From Acetilactobacillus jinshanensis_A (lineage in GTDB: Bacteria; Bacillota; Bacilli; Lactobacillales; Lactobacillaceae), in assembly GCA_043289735.1 (NCBI GenBank), contig CP171343.1, forward strand, positions 124,001-188,000: a stretch of DNA of 64,000 nucleotides. Reading direction: 5' to 3'. The notes beneath the pieces are model-generated. The model worked only from the letters and a program-made list of their open reading frames with translations, was not told the DNA's origin and searched no databases. Positions 35,637-45,562 of this stretch are shown one piece after another (within the stretch, counting starts at the first letter, position 1; each line of letters opens with the position of its first letter). A program made the translations under genes and the position numbers.

Positions 35637-36241
35637 ATGTCATCAGCATGGAACTGGTTAGGCATTTTTGTTTGGCTAATCATAATTGCCTATTTTTTAT
35701 ATATTATTCATAACGCTCACTCACGCAAAAAGAAATTAATTCGAATCGCGATGAATGATAAGAAGCACGGCTTAACTTCAAACGTTTCTAAAAATAATTT
35801 TGAAATCACTTTATTTGAAGTTTTAATATTAGTGGTCCTTTTGATCGGGATGGGTAAAACGACCCGTCGTCATCATCCCATTACGGAAAGTCAGACTAAG
35901 TTAATAAGAAGCACCCGAATCGAAAGGTTCATCAGTATTACGTTATGATTGATAAATCCAAAGCGCGTGATTTTAAACAAAATTATCGAGCAGCGGTAAT
36001 TCCATCTTGGTCAGCAACGTTGACCAGCTGAAGAAGGACCCTAACTTAAAATCCATTTGGAAACATTGAGTAATGATCAGCCCGGCGTCGTAAGTTACAG
36101 ACCGTTTATAAGAATAGTGCTGGAAACGGAATTGGTTTACATGCTGGTCAAAAGAAGTTCTATTACACCATTGTTAAAGTTCCCAGCAAGACCCAGCACG
36201 GCCTTTACATCAACCTAAATCGTAAAAGTATTAGGTATTAA
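35637..36241 (+). pseudogene. Membrane-anchored protein of unknown function, degraded
   Basis: ATG 35637 after AAAGGAAAGG begins an intact 103-codon frame with two membrane helices (WLGIFVWLIIIAYFLYIIH and LFEVLILVVLLIGMG). The frame then ends. Extracytoplasmic remnants follow in shifted frames: MIDKSKARDFKQNYRAAVI, then NGIGLHAGQKKFYYTIVKV ending at TAA 36239-36241. Resembles a conserved lactobacillal hypothetical with a small membrane anchor. At least two shifts and nonsense codons lie between. Confidence 0.6.
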
Positions 36242-36245
36242 TAAT

Positions 36246-37876
36246 TTACATTAAACCATAAGGCTTAAATTTGAGGCCGAGGATTTGTCGAGTAATTCGA
36301 TCCGCGGCGTGAAGTAAAGCATCATGGCCACTCGGATGCGGACTGTTAGCCGTATTGAAGTAAAGGCCTTCGGTCGTTAAGCCCCAAAGGTAGAGATGCG
36401 GATGAAGTTTGCCCTTTTTGTCGATTACTTGATCGGTACCTAATTTAACGTTCGCGGTATCGATCCGGACCGTTTGACCGTTACGGATTGGCCGATAAGC
36501 TTAACCGTGGCTGCGGTAATTTGGCTTCGATTAAAGCGTCCGCTTTGAAGACTTCTTTCGGATAAAATGAGGAAGCCGTCATGAAATGATTCTTAGCGCC
36601 GACGACGTGCATACGAGGGCCTAAGATCGTGACGATTCGGGCTCGCATTAGGGCCCTCAGTTCATTCATAAATTTAACCGGAGCGCCCATCGAAAGGAAC
36701 TTACTGATCGAATTAAATAACGGCAAGAAACGAACGATGTAGTCGCTGTTTGAAAAACGGTTATGAGCGACTAGTTGACGAATGGCGGTTCGATCGTCCC
36801 GGATGACTTCCAGGGCCGCCGCTAACGAACTGGTCTGGTTACCTAACTGAGCGTCGTCGATCACGGTGTTCATCCACTTGATTAAAGTATTGCGATAATC
36901 TTTAAGATTGGTGACCTTTAGTCCGGCAACCGGGTTAAGAACTTGAAAGCCTGCTTAAATTTATCCGCATCGATATTATGGTAATTAGCCGGGATTAAAT
37001 GGGTATAGTACACCATTTCCATATCTAAGCGAAGGAGATGGATAAAGATCGCGTAGCTTAATTTGCGGTTATTTAAGTGGGCTTTGACGTGAGCTTTATT
37101 GAGGAAAAAGCTCGGTGCGTGGTGACCGTTGATCTTTTGGTTATTCGCTTTCGGGTAGTACGGAACCCCGCGAATCGAACCCGCGATGATTCGAGGCTCT
37201 TTACCGGAGGCCACGTACGTTAGACGGCCGTTGTGATTTCGGAATTTGCCGCCTCGGCCGGAGGTTAACAGGATCATGTAATCAACGAAGTTAAGGCCCA
37301 TTCCACGAAGGATTACCTTTTGGCGGGGCTTGATCTTGGATAAATCTTGGTCTTCGGCATAACCTTCCCCGTAGTAATTTAAATCGTTTTTGAACGCATA
37401 ATCCTTAAGGGACTGCTGATCACGATCGGGTCATTGGCTTGCTGGCCTAAGTTCATGACGACTTTATCCGCATCTTTAGGCAGGTTCGTTGTGATCTGAT
37501 GATAGAACCATTGAAGGTACACCCCGAAGATACAGCGGGGTGTGTAATCGTTGGGCTTTAGATCGTGCACGATTTCTAAGAAATCGTTTTTATTGAGGTA
37601 GTTTTGACCATCGATAAACGGAACGGCCTGCCCTTTAGCCCATTGGTATAGATTGGGCCCGTTAAAGCTCTGGGTATCGAACATCGTCATTTGCTGAGCG
37701 ATGGTGTTCATAATTAAGAGTTTAGACTGAGTGGTTCTCCAAACTCGGCCCCCGATTGGGTAGGGGTCAAAGATTTGAATTTGTAACGTCTTGGCTGAAC
37801 TTTTAGGAAAATGATGGATCAGGTGGGATGTGATCAGCAATCCCCGGGGTCCAGCACCGATAATAGCGACTTTCAT
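36246..37876 (-). pseudogene. FAD/NAD(P)-binding oxidoreductase-like protein, broken
   Basis: ATG 37876 (AGGTGA upstream) starts KVAIIGAGPRGLLITSHL, a dinucleotide-binding Rossmann motif, followed by FDPYPIGGRVWRT. The frame ends at 37379. Further blocks lie in other frames: GLNFVDYMILLTSGRGGKF, then ALEVIRDDRTAIRQLVAHN, then LHPHLYLWGLTTEGLYFNTA to TAA at 36246. This matches large lactobacillal FAD/NAD(P)-binding proteins with no defined substrate. At least three lesions. Confidence 0.8.
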
Positions 37877-37888
37877 AAGGTTCACCTG

Positions 37889-38221
37889 ATGAGTAAGTTA
37901 GTTCCTGAAAACATGGCTGAAGTCCGGATCAAACTCAATGATTTAAAGCAAACTGGTAAAAAGATCGATCCGAACGAATTTATTAGTCACGTGGTTCTTC
38001 AGTTATTTCAAATCTATTTAGATGATGCCGAAGAAGGTCATTATGACACGGCTAAAATGATTAATCCCCATATGATCAAAGTTCATAACACCAATAATTC
38101 TAAAATTGGTCAGGTACCTTCGAAAGATAAAAGTTTTGCCAAGAGTTTCCGTAAAAATTCGTTGTTCTTACGGATTCAGTTAGAAGATCAGGCCGACCAG
38201 ATCGCGATTCAAAATAGTTAA
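37889..38221 (+). CDS. Unknown soluble protein, 110 residues
   Basis: ATG 37889 starts in the promoter region of the divergent FAD-protein relic. The product (MAEVRIKLNDLKQTGKKIDP, QLFQIYLDDAEEGHYDTAKM) is hydrophilic and mixed helical, without cysteine or membrane segment. Its size resembles bacteriocin immunity proteins but I see no supporting motif. Ends 49 bases before the tRNA gene. Confidence 0.55.
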   Translation: MSKLVPENMAEVRIKLNDLKQTGKKIDPNEFISHVVLQLFQIYLDDAEEGHYDTAKMINPHMIKVHNTNNSKIGQVPSKDKSFAKSFRKNSLFLRIQLEDQADQIAIQNS

Positions 38222-38270
38222 CTTGCATTTAATTTAAAGTTTCGTTAATATAATAAATGTAACCAGTTAT

Positions 38271-38342
38271 GGACTCTTAGTGTAACGGATAGCACAAGAG
38301 ATTTCGGTCCTCTTGATCTGGGTTCGATTCCCAGGGAGTCCA
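38271..38342 (+). tRNA. tRNA-Arg, anticodon UCG
   Basis: 72 bases. Acceptor GGACTCT / GGAGTCC, D stem GTGT/GCAC, T stem CTGGG/CCCAG with loop TTCGATT. The anticodon loop TTTCGGT gives anticodon TCG. The anticodon stem has an A-C mismatch next to the loop (31-39). CCA is not encoded. A TATAAT box lies at 38249-38254 and a strong terminator follows. Confidence 0.88.
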
Positions 38343-38356
38343 CTCAGAGAACTACA

Positions 38357-38391
38357 AAAAAGCCTTCAGGAATTATTCCTGAAGGCTTTTT
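38357..38391. terminator. Terminator after tRNA-Arg
   Basis: AAAAGCCTTCAGGAA / TTCCTGAAGGCTTTT, 15-bp perfect stem with a 3-base loop; T-run on plus and A-run at its left side. Confidence 0.95.
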
Positions 38392-38440
38392 ATTTTCTAA
38401 ATTTTTTAAATAATGTTTACGATGATTAACATATTTTAAA

Positions 38441-39365
38441 TTATTCATACCACTTTAAGATACTCTGGCTAAAGTAGCACAAAAGGGTAGGTAGGATCAT
38501 CAGATAATTATATCCCGTCTGGACATGGTCTAACGGAAAAATAATACTGCATAAGATCAAACTCAAATACATAAAAGCGAATAACGGGACGTTTAAAGTG
38601 AATGACAATAAATCTAATTTTTGCCGTAAAAAATTGAAAGTTGGCGCTACAGAATTTACTGGAACGGGTCATTAGAGCTTCCATATTAACCGGAAATTCT
38701 TCGTTGCCATAGATTTGCGTAGCGAATTTAATATTCCATCCCTTTAAGAAGGCTTCACATGAACTGCATAAGTCTTCAGCAACCATATAAGGAAATTTGC
38801 CAATCGCTTCAAAGCAAGGCCGGCTGACCATAACACCGTGACCAAGGCCGATCGCTACAGTATCACCAGCATTCTGTACCGGCCAGAAACTATTCCCGGA
38901 ATGAGAAAAAATATCCATAAAGGCGTTACTGTTCCGGCCGCTAATGTGATTGCATTGCAAAATACCTAAATGATGACTGTAGTAAAAGAATTTAAGGCAG
39001 TTCTTCACGAAATCGGGCTGGATCATCTCATCGCTGTCCAGGATTACAAAGTAATCATAAGTTCCTTTGCCCTCGTGGCAGAGATAGTTATCCAGATTAC
39101 CGGCTTTGGCGTGATGATTAGGTACATCTCTTATCCATTCAGTACCAGGATGATTTTTACATACTTGTCGAATCTCATTAATTTTATTTTTATCAGTACT
39201 ATTATCTAAAATAACATAAGTTTGGTGCATGCATTCGTTAGCGCATAAGGAATAAAATCGTTATAGGTCGTATACAGAAGATTTTTTGTTCGTGTTTGTT
39301 CTCTCTTCTTAAGATATTGGTACATCATCGGATAAGCGAGGTTTTGGACACTAAAGAATAGAAAT
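38441..39365 (-). pseudogene. Family 2 membrane glycosyltransferase, broken at both ends
   Basis: Cellulose-synthase-like GT2. N-terminal part LLYTTYNDFIPYALTNAC sits in one frame. The catalytic core is in 38508-39230: VILDNSTDKNKINEIRQVC, AKAGNLDNYL, the DxD motif FVILDSDEMIQPDF and VAEDLCSSCEAFLKGW (D of the third motif). The usual QxxRW is not visible. The C-terminal membrane helices (FMYLSLILCSIIFPLDH, ILPTLLCYFSQSILKWY) continue in a third frame to TAA at 38441. Truncated at the N-terminus and frameshifted twice. Confidence 0.8.
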
Positions 39366-39398
39366 AGATAAAAAATAATTTAATTGAATTGATAACGT

Positions 39399-39902
39399 TT
39401 AATTTTTGGCCGGGACCACGAATTTAGCTCGGTCTAAGATGTGACCCTTCATCTCATGGAACATCTGGTTGAGCCAGAAGCCGTCTTTTAAAGGTAGCTT
39501 TTTATCTAGCGCGAACATGTATAGCGTGTAGTCATGCGGCTGATCAGGCGGAACCGGACCGGTGTAGTGTTCAGAGATCTTGGGATCCATCGGGCCGAAA
39601 GCGGCTCCAGCTAGGGTGTTTTTACCGTGGGTCATTTTGACGGCTTCGTTCTGGCTGGCGTTGCCCGGAATCAATGTGGTCATCGGATCGATATTAGCAC
39701 CGACCCAGTGGATCCACGGTAGTCCGCAGACCGGAACCGAATCCCAATCGATGACGCAAAAGGCTAACGTCTTAGCGTTGTGGGGCACGCCGCTGATCAT
39801 GATCGGGAACGACATGCTGGGCTTGCCGTTGATGGTCTGTTTGGCGCCTTTAGCGTATTTACTATTAATGTAGCCGTTGTCTAACGGAACTTTAATTTGC
39901 AT
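39399..39902 (-). CDS. YbhB/YbcL family PEBP-like protein
   Basis: A 167-residue phosphatidylethanolamine-binding-protein fold (Raf kinase inhibitor-like). Blocks: GKPSMSFPIMISGVPHNAKT, CVIDWDSVPVCGLPWIHWV (the D-x-D-x-P and W-x-H-W pocket), GPMDPKISEHYTGPVPPDQP and HDYTLYMFALD. ATG 39902 follows GGAGG; the upstream in-frame GTG-type start at 39929 lacks support. Ligand unknown. Divergent from the MarR gene. Confidence 0.9.
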   Translation of the reverse strand: MQIKVPLDNGYINSKYAKGAKQTINGKPSMSFPIMISGVPHNAKTLAFCVIDWDSVPVCGLPWIHWVGANIDPMTTLIPGNASQNEAVKMTHGKNTLAGAAFGPMDPKISEHYTGPVPPDQPHDYTLYMFALDKKLPLKDGFWLNQMFHEMKGHILDRAKFVVPAKN

Positions 39903-39997
39903 ATAAAAACCTCCGCTTACGAACGTCAAATTTATTTATTATAATTGTTAGTGTTCTAACGTTATGCAACTAACGAATTGAAAGGAGACGTGGTTGA

Positions 39998-40387
39998 ATG
40001 GGTGACTTCGGTCGTTTAATTAAAAAGACGTCGGCCCAGATGACCCGGCGTTTTAACCGGTTTGCTCGTCAGTATCATCTGACGGCGGGCCAAATGTCGT
40101 TGATTGATTTTTTGTATACTCATCGGCATCAAGCGATTTTTCAGCGGGATGTCGAACACGAATTTCTGATTCGGCGTTCGACCGCTTCCATTTTGTTGAA
40201 ACGAATGGAAAAGCGGGGCTTGATCACCCGAAAATCCAGTCCGACCGACGCTCGTCAGCGTCAGGTGATCTTGACCCATAAATCGAAACGGCTGGAGCAT
40301 TTCATTACCACTTATATGCATCATCAGCAGCGTCGGGTTCAGCAGCGTTTTACACCTGCTGAGATGAAGCTGCTAACGCGCTTGTAA
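39998..40387 (+). CDS. MarR-family transcriptional regulator
   Basis: 129 residues. Winged helix: YHLTAGQMSLIDFLY, then FLIRRSTASILLKRMEKRGLI and the wing RKSSPTDARQRQVILTHK. ATG 39998 follows AAAGGAGA. It stops in FTPAEMKLLTRL, about 10-15 residues short of typical MarR proteins; a one-base shift there would extend the frame into the start of the next gene, so a small C-terminal truncation is possible. It lies 19 bases before the MFS exporter and probably represses it. Confidence 0.85.
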   Translation: MGDFGRLIKKTSAQMTRRFNRFARQYHLTAGQMSLIDFLYTHRHQAIFQRDVEHEFLIRRSTASILLKRMEKRGLITRKSSPTDARQRQVILTHKSKRLEHFITTYMHHQQRRVQQRFTPAEMKLLTRL

Positions 40388-40406
40388 AGATCTTAGAGTT
40401 TGTATT

Positions 40407-41804
40407 TTGGAAAATACTGCAAATGATAGAATTTCACCGAAAGTTATCGGTGCGATCATCGCGGCCGGCTTAATGTCGTTCTGTGGGGTCGCCGTTGAAA
40501 CCGCGACCAACATCGTATTTCCGGCTTTGAGCCAGCAGTTCCAGGTTTCGACCGGTACGGTCCAGTGGATGACCTCGATTTATCTATTGACCGTGGCCAT
40601 CATCGTTCCGCTATCCGCGATCTTTAAGAAGAATTTTCGGACCAAGTCGTTATTCCTGGTCGCTAACTTAGCTTTCATCATCGGTTTAGCCGTTGACGGG
40701 ATCTTAAGTTATGCCGTTCCCAGCTTTTCGGTCTTGTTGATCGGCCGAGTAATTCAAGGTGTCGGCACCGGGATTGCTTTACCGTTGATGTTCAACATTA
40801 TCCTATCGGAAGTTCCAAGAGACAAGATCGGGACCATGATGGGCGTCGGTGCTTTGATCACCGCGATCGCACCCGCTGTCGGGCCCATCTTCGGCGGTGC
40901 CGTTTCGGATGCCTTGAGCTGGCACTTTATCTTTATCTTCCTGTTGCCGTTATTGATCATTTCTTTGATCATGGGCTTGATTTCCATTCCGAAAGAAGCT
41001 CATCACCAGCCGTTCAAGATCGATAGTTTAAGCATCGCCTGGATCGTGATCACCTTTATCGGTTTAGTCTTCGGCTTCAGTAATTTGACCGGCAACGTTC
41101 CGGTCGCTGTCGTTTCGATCGTGATCGGTTTAGTTGCCGCATGCTTACTGTTCCGCCGTTCCGACCGGATCCAGACGCCGATTATTCATTTGAACATCAT
41201 GAAGGATCTGAACTTTACGGGCCATACCGTGGCTTTCTTCGCTTTACAGCTACTGACCTTAGGCTTTTCGTTCATTCTGCCGAACTACATCCAGATCGTT
41301 AACGGCAAGAGTGCCACGAAGGCGGCCTTGTTCTGTTTACCGGGTGCCGTGATCGGTGCCGTCTTCGCTCCGTTCGGCGGCCGTTTATTGGATAACTTCG
41401 GTCCGCGGAAGCCGCTCTTGACCGGGTCCAGTTTATTAGTGATTGCCTTGTTCCTGTTCATCTGTACCGGTGAACACTTAGCTAACTGGATGGTTCTGTG
41501 CTTCTACTTCATCTACATGATCGGAGTTGGCTTATCCTTCGGTAACATTATGACCGATGGCTTGGCTCGCTTATCAATTCATCGTCAGGCCGACGGGAAC
41601 GCCGTCTTTAATACTTTAATGCAGTTATCCGGTGCCGTTAGTACCGCCATCGTTTCGGCGATCGTCGCTCATGCTGAAATGGCCGGTGGCGCTAGCAGCC
41701 CGTTCTTGTGGTCAGCCGGTGCCGAACACGCTTTGATCTTTATGTTCATCTTGGCATTGGTTGAAGCCGTTTCGGTATTTAAAGTTGCTAAGGATAATCA
41801 CTAA
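40407..41804 (+). CDS. MFS multidrug exporter, DHA2 type
   Basis: A 465-residue, 12-14-helix proton-drug antiporter. N-terminal ETATNIVFPALSQQF, motif A-like loop, LIGRVIQGVGTGIALPLMFNI (motif B Arg), ITAIAPAVGPIFGG (motif C). C-terminal FNTLMQLSGAVSTAIVSAIV. Start is the TTG at 40407. Together with the upstream marR gene it forms the standard regulator-pump pair. Unlike the MFS locus at 14.5 kb, it is intact. Confidence 0.88.
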   Translation: MENTANDRISPKVIGAIIAAGLMSFCGVAVETATNIVFPALSQQFQVSTGTVQWMTSIYLLTVAIIVPLSAIFKKNFRTKSLFLVANLAFIIGLAVDGILSYAVPSFSVLLIGRVIQGVGTGIALPLMFNIILSEVPRDKIGTMMGVGALITAIAPAVGPIFGGAVSDALSWHFIFIFLLPLLIISLIMGLISIPKEAHHQPFKIDSLSIAWIVITFIGLVFGFSNLTGNVPVAVVSIVIGLVAACLLFRRSDRIQTPIIHLNIMKDLNFTGHTVAFFALQLLTLGFSFILPNYIQIVNGKSATKAALFCLPGAVIGAVFAPFGGRLLDNFGPRKPLLTGSSLLVIALFLFICTGEHLANWMVLCFYFIYMIGVGLSFGNIMTDGLARLSIHRQADGNAVFNTLMQLSGAVSTAIVSAIVAHAEMAGGASSPFLWSAGAEHALIFMFILALVEAVSVFKVAKDNH

Positions 41805-42230
41805 GGTAATTGTCAAATTGTTAAACTCATTACATTAACAACTTATCCGCTATATGCAATCATTAATTCTAATCAAAATAATAATGGCTCTGACAGCTGG
41901 ATAAATAATCGAGATACATTTTCTTTAGTCAATGGAATCAATGGAATGAATGGAATTAATTATATTAAAGGTACGAGACTACATAATAACTATAAAAATT
42001 AAATTAATTTATCGTTATGAAAATGGTAATGTAATTAATGGTATGACTGGTGATTTCATTATTTAAACGATAATAAAAGTTCTAAAGGATAATCATGCTA
42101 TCTGATAATGATTCAGTCAATAAATACATTTAATATTAATAATGAAAATTGCTCAATTTATAGATAAGAAAAAGGATTAATTTCTAAATTAAAAGAAATT
42201 GAAAATTTGATTTTTAATAATTATTAAACC
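41805..42230 (+). pseudogene. AT-rich gene relic upstream of the Gtf pair
   Basis: No intact gene in this 500-base gap. Frames with coherent, Asn-rich protein-like sequence can be joined: NNNGSDSWINNRDTFSLVNG, then after a shift IKLIYRYENGNVINGMTGDF, then EKGLISKLKEIENLIFNNY ending near 42226, interrupted by several stops. Base composition is far more AT-rich than the flanking genes, suggesting separate origin. The family is unknown; its position suggests a link to the glycosyltransferases. Confidence 0.45.
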
Positions 42231-42307
42231 AGTATAGATTTTTAACCTTGATTATTTTATAATATAAAATAGCTATTATTTGAAATTATAAAGAAGGTTA
42301 ACTGTAT

Positions 42308-43996
42308 ATGAATTTTTTCATGAACGAAGGCTTTAATTCCCAAAATTCCGGAATTGAACATGCTCAGTTAAAACGTGCGCTGCTATTCCGAAAGAATAAG
42401 GTACCTTTTAAATTAGTCTTTCGTCAATGGAATCCGTTGATCCATCACTGGCTGCACATCGCCGGGATGCATGATAACGAAATTCTTAGTTTATTCGATT
42501 ATTTTCAGCACGCTACTAACGTTAAAAATAAAAAGATTACGCCTCGGGATATCGATTTCGGAATCCGCGGCCAGTTAAGATACCAGAAGGATCCGAAAGG
42601 TAATCGTTACTTAGTCTTTAAGGGCAACATCCTATTAGGCCGAGTTAATTACTTTGGCAAGGACGTCTCCGATCATAAGCAGGTTCAGTCCGTTGAACTC
42701 TTTGACGGCTTCGGTAACTTATACCGGGTCGACTTCTTCGACCTCCGTGGCTTCAAGTCCATGGTTCAGTGGTACACTCCTGATAACAAGATCGGGACCG
42801 AAGTCTGGTACACGCCGGCTGGTAAGCCGGCCATCGAAGACTTCTACCGCAAGAACGCGGTCGGCAAGATGAAGAAGTCCGGCTGGAAAGTTCGTGACGC
42901 CGACGGCAAGGTTCATAATCTGACCTCCGGCGGTGAATTGATCCGTCTGTTCTTGAACGACGTCAACGATCACTACATGAATGCCAAGATGCCGAACATC
43001 TTCATCATGGACCGTTCCGACGTTTACGAAGAAGAATTACTGTACTTACGAAACCCTTGCTACAAGGTCTTACACCTGCATAACTGTCAGTCGGGTGACG
43101 CTACTAAGCCGAACACTTCCATTTTGAATAATAATTACGAATACAGCTTGGTTAACGCTAACCAGTACGACGCCATCATTTCTGCGACTCATAAGCAGAC
43201 CCGTGACGTCATTCATCGTTTCCATCCGCAGGTTGACATGTTCACGATCCCCGTCGGTGTGATTCCTGATAAGCACTTTGATCAGAAGCGGATCCCGATG
43301 AAGGACCGTAAGCAGGGTAACATCGTGGTTACCGCCCGAATCGCTGCCGATAAGCGTTTTGATGACGTGATCCGTGCCATGGGCTTAGCCATGAAGAAAG
43401 ATCCGAAGTTAAACCTGAGCATCGATCTTTACGGTTACTTAGATCATTCCAATCATGACGCCGCCAAGAAGCATATCAAGAAGGCCATGAAAGAATTCCC
43501 GAACACCAAGGGCCGCGTTCATTTACACGGTTACACCAATAACGTTGCTAAATATCAGAAGCAGGGTCAGGTCTATCCGTTAGCATCCATGATGGAAGGC
43601 TTTAACTTAGCCATGATGGAAGCTCAGTCCGAAGGTGACGTCGGTGTTACCTACGACTGTAACTACGGACCGAACGAATTAGTCGTCGACAAGAAGAACG
43701 GTTATATCGTTCCGATGGGCGGCTGGAAACAGATGTCCGATCGCTTCGTCAAGTTATTTAGCCACCCGAAGTTATTACAGAAGATGTCCGATAACGCCTA
43801 CGAATTATCCAAACGCTTTAGTGAAACTAACGTTTGGAAAGGCTGGAAGAAATTACTGGACACCGCCAAAAAGGAATGGCCTGCTATGTACAAGCAGTAC
43901 CGTCCAGACATTAGCCAGGGCTTAGGCACGCCGCGTCAGCTGGAAGCCAAAGAAAAGCGCTTGGCTAAGCAGTCGAAGAGTAAAGCGAAAGCATAA
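42308..43996 (+). CDS. Gtf/TagE-type glycosyltransferase, first of a tandem pair
   Basis: 562 residues. An N-terminal beta-sheet region (residues about 100-190, GFGNLYRVDFFDLRGFKSMV) is followed by a GT-B, family-4 catalytic part: VTARIAADKRFDDVIRAM, GYTNNVAKYQK, and the donor-binding SMMEGFNLAMMEAQSEG (E-x7-E). This layout is that of poly(glycerol-phosphate) glucosyltransferase TagE and of GtfA/GtfB, which O-glycosylate surface proteins in Lactobacillus plantarum. ATG 42308 follows AGAAGG. The C-terminus is Lys-rich. It pairs with the next gene 18 bases downstream. Confidence 0.82.
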   Translation: MNFFMNEGFNSQNSGIEHAQLKRALLFRKNKVPFKLVFRQWNPLIHHWLHIAGMHDNEILSLFDYFQHATNVKNKKITPRDIDFGIRGQLRYQKDPKGNRYLVFKGNILLGRVNYFGKDVSDHKQVQSVELFDGFGNLYRVDFFDLRGFKSMVQWYTPDNKIGTEVWYTPAGKPAIEDFYRKNAVGKMKKSGWKVRDADGKVHNLTSGGELIRLFLNDVNDHYMNAKMPNIFIMDRSDVYEEELLYLRNPCYKVLHLHNCQSGDATKPNTSILNNNYEYSLVNANQYDAIISATHKQTRDVIHRFHPQVDMFTIPVGVIPDKHFDQKRIPMKDRKQGNIVVTARIAADKRFDDVIRAMGLAMKKDPKLNLSIDLYGYLDHSNHDAAKKHIKKAMKEFPNTKGRVHLHGYTNNVAKYQKQGQVYPLASMMEGFNLAMMEAQSEGDVGVTYDCNYGPNELVVDKKNGYIVPMGGWKQMSDRFVKLFSHPKLLQKMSDNAYELSKRFSETNVWKGWKKLLDTAKKEWPAMYKQYRPDISQGLGTPRQLEAKEKRLAKQSKSKAKA

Positions 43997-44014
43997 TCGA
44001 GGGATAATTAAGAT

Positions 44015-45562
44015 ATGAGTAAGAGATATTTATTCGTTAACGAAAATATTTTTACTTTTAATTCCGGTACTGAATTTTCCGCGATGAACCGGCAGAAGCT
44101 CTTCCGTAATCACGGCATCGATTCTAAGATCGTGACCCGTAATTACAACCAGGGCCTGCACCAGGAAATCGCTAAGTACGGATTAAAAGATAGCGACATT
44201 ATCAACATGTACGATTACTTCCAGGGTACTACGCACGTTCCGCATCATCACGAAAAGTTACGTTACTCTAACCTGGTTGATAAGCGTTATGACAAGATCA
44301 TCGGGGTCAACAGTAACTATTCGTTACTGAAGCGTGGTCAGCGAACCGTTGCGAAGGTCAACATCTTCCCGTTGACCGTCGGTGAAGTCGGCATCGTTTC
44401 CTACTATGATGACTTCGGCAACGTTACCAGCCGTGATATCTGGGACGGTCGCGGCTTCAAGTCCAAGACCCAGTACATGCATCCGGACGGCACCATCGGT
44501 GACGAGATCGTCTATAACTACAAGGGCGTTCCGGTCATCGAAATCACCCACATGTACATCAACCACAAGACTAAGCAGGTGGGTCCGACCATGTTCAAGC
44601 TCTTGAACTATAAGGGCCATAACTGGCGCTTTAATACCGAAGATGACATGTTCGACTTCTTCTTGGATGAATTATTGAAGAAGAACCCGGCCGTTGTGAT
44701 CAACGATCGTCCGACCTTGACCGGAGTCGTCGCCAAGCTGAAGTACGCCGATGCCAAGTACCAGTTACTGCATAATGAACAGACGACTAACGCCGCTATG
44801 GCCGGCAGTGCTAAAGGTAAGTTATTCCCGGTCTTAGAACCGTTATTCCATCGTTACTTACAGGATTACGATGGTTTGATCGTGCCTACGGTTCAGCAGA
44901 AGCAGGACTTAAACCGGCTCTTCCCTGAAGTTCCGGTCTACGCTATTTCTGATACCGCATTGGACATTGACCACATGAAGAAGGTTGCTAAGTCCTTAAA
45001 GTCAGCTTCCAATAAGGACAATCATCTTCTGTACATCGGTCGAATTGCTCACGATAAGCACATTGATCAGTTGATTCAGATCGCCAGCTTCGTTAAGAAC
45101 AGAGTTCCTGACTTGAAGTTAGAGATCGTGGGCTACTTCGAATCTCCGCAGTACCAGAAATTCTTGAAGCAGGACGTTAAGCGCCTGGGGATGCAGAAAT
45201 CCGTTAAGTTCATTAATTACGCCATCGGCAAGCGCAAGGATAAGTTAATGAAGGACGCTAAAGCCATGGTTCAGACTTCGTTTGGCGAAGGCTTGAGCAT
45301 GTCCTTGGTCAACGGCCTGGAATACGGGATTCCGGAAGTTGCTTATGACGTTAACTACGGTCCGAATAACATCATCGATAACGGTAAGAACGGTTACTTG
45401 GTTCCGCAGGGCAACGTTCGTGAAGCCGCTAATCATTTAGCTAAGATTATGAGTGATAACAAGTTAAATGATAAGTTGAGCCAGGGTGCTTTAGCTAAAG
45501 CTAAAGACTTTAACGATGACGCCATTATTAAACAGTGGAAGCCGTTCTTTAAGAATAACTAA
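44015..45562 (+). CDS. Gtf/TagE-type glycosyltransferase, second of a tandem pair
   Basis: 515 residues, homologous to the preceding protein: SGTEFSAMNRQKLFRNHGI at the N-terminus, the inserted sheet DDFGNVTSRDIWDGRGFKS, LLYIGRIAHDKHIDQLIQIA, and the donor site TSFGEGLSMSLVNGLEYG. In GtfA/GtfB-type systems both paralogs are needed, one likely being an activator. No serine-rich adhesin, SecA2 or Asp gene is in the window. ATG 44015, with GAGGGATAA upstream. Its end abuts the pepD relic on the other strand. Confidence 0.82.
   Translation: MSKRYLFVNENIFTFNSGTEFSAMNRQKLFRNHGIDSKIVTRNYNQGLHQEIAKYGLKDSDIINMYDYFQGTTHVPHHHEKLRYSNLVDKRYDKIIGVNSNYSLLKRGQRTVAKVNIFPLTVGEVGIVSYYDDFGNVTSRDIWDGRGFKSKTQYMHPDGTIGDEIVYNYKGVPVIEITHMYINHKTKQVGPTMFKLLNYKGHNWRFNTEDDMFDFFLDELLKKNPAVVINDRPTLTGVVAKLKYADAKYQLLHNEQTTNAAMAGSAKGKLFPVLEPLFHRYLQDYDGLIVPTVQQKQDLNRLFPEVPVYAISDTALDIDHMKKVAKSLKSASNKDNHLLYIGRIAHDKHIDQLIQIASFVKNRVPDLKLEIVGYFESPQYQKFLKQDVKRLGMQKSVKFINYAIGKRKDKLMKDAKAMVQTSFGEGLSMSLVNGLEYGIPEVAYDVNYGPNNIIDNGKNGYLVPQGNVREAANHLAKIMSDNKLNDKLSQGALAKAKDFNDDAIIKQWKPFFKNN

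Noticed and set aside
37889..38221. Bacteriocin immunity protein.
   Set aside because: Only the size fits; no bacteriocin precursor, double-glycine leader or transporter is nearby.
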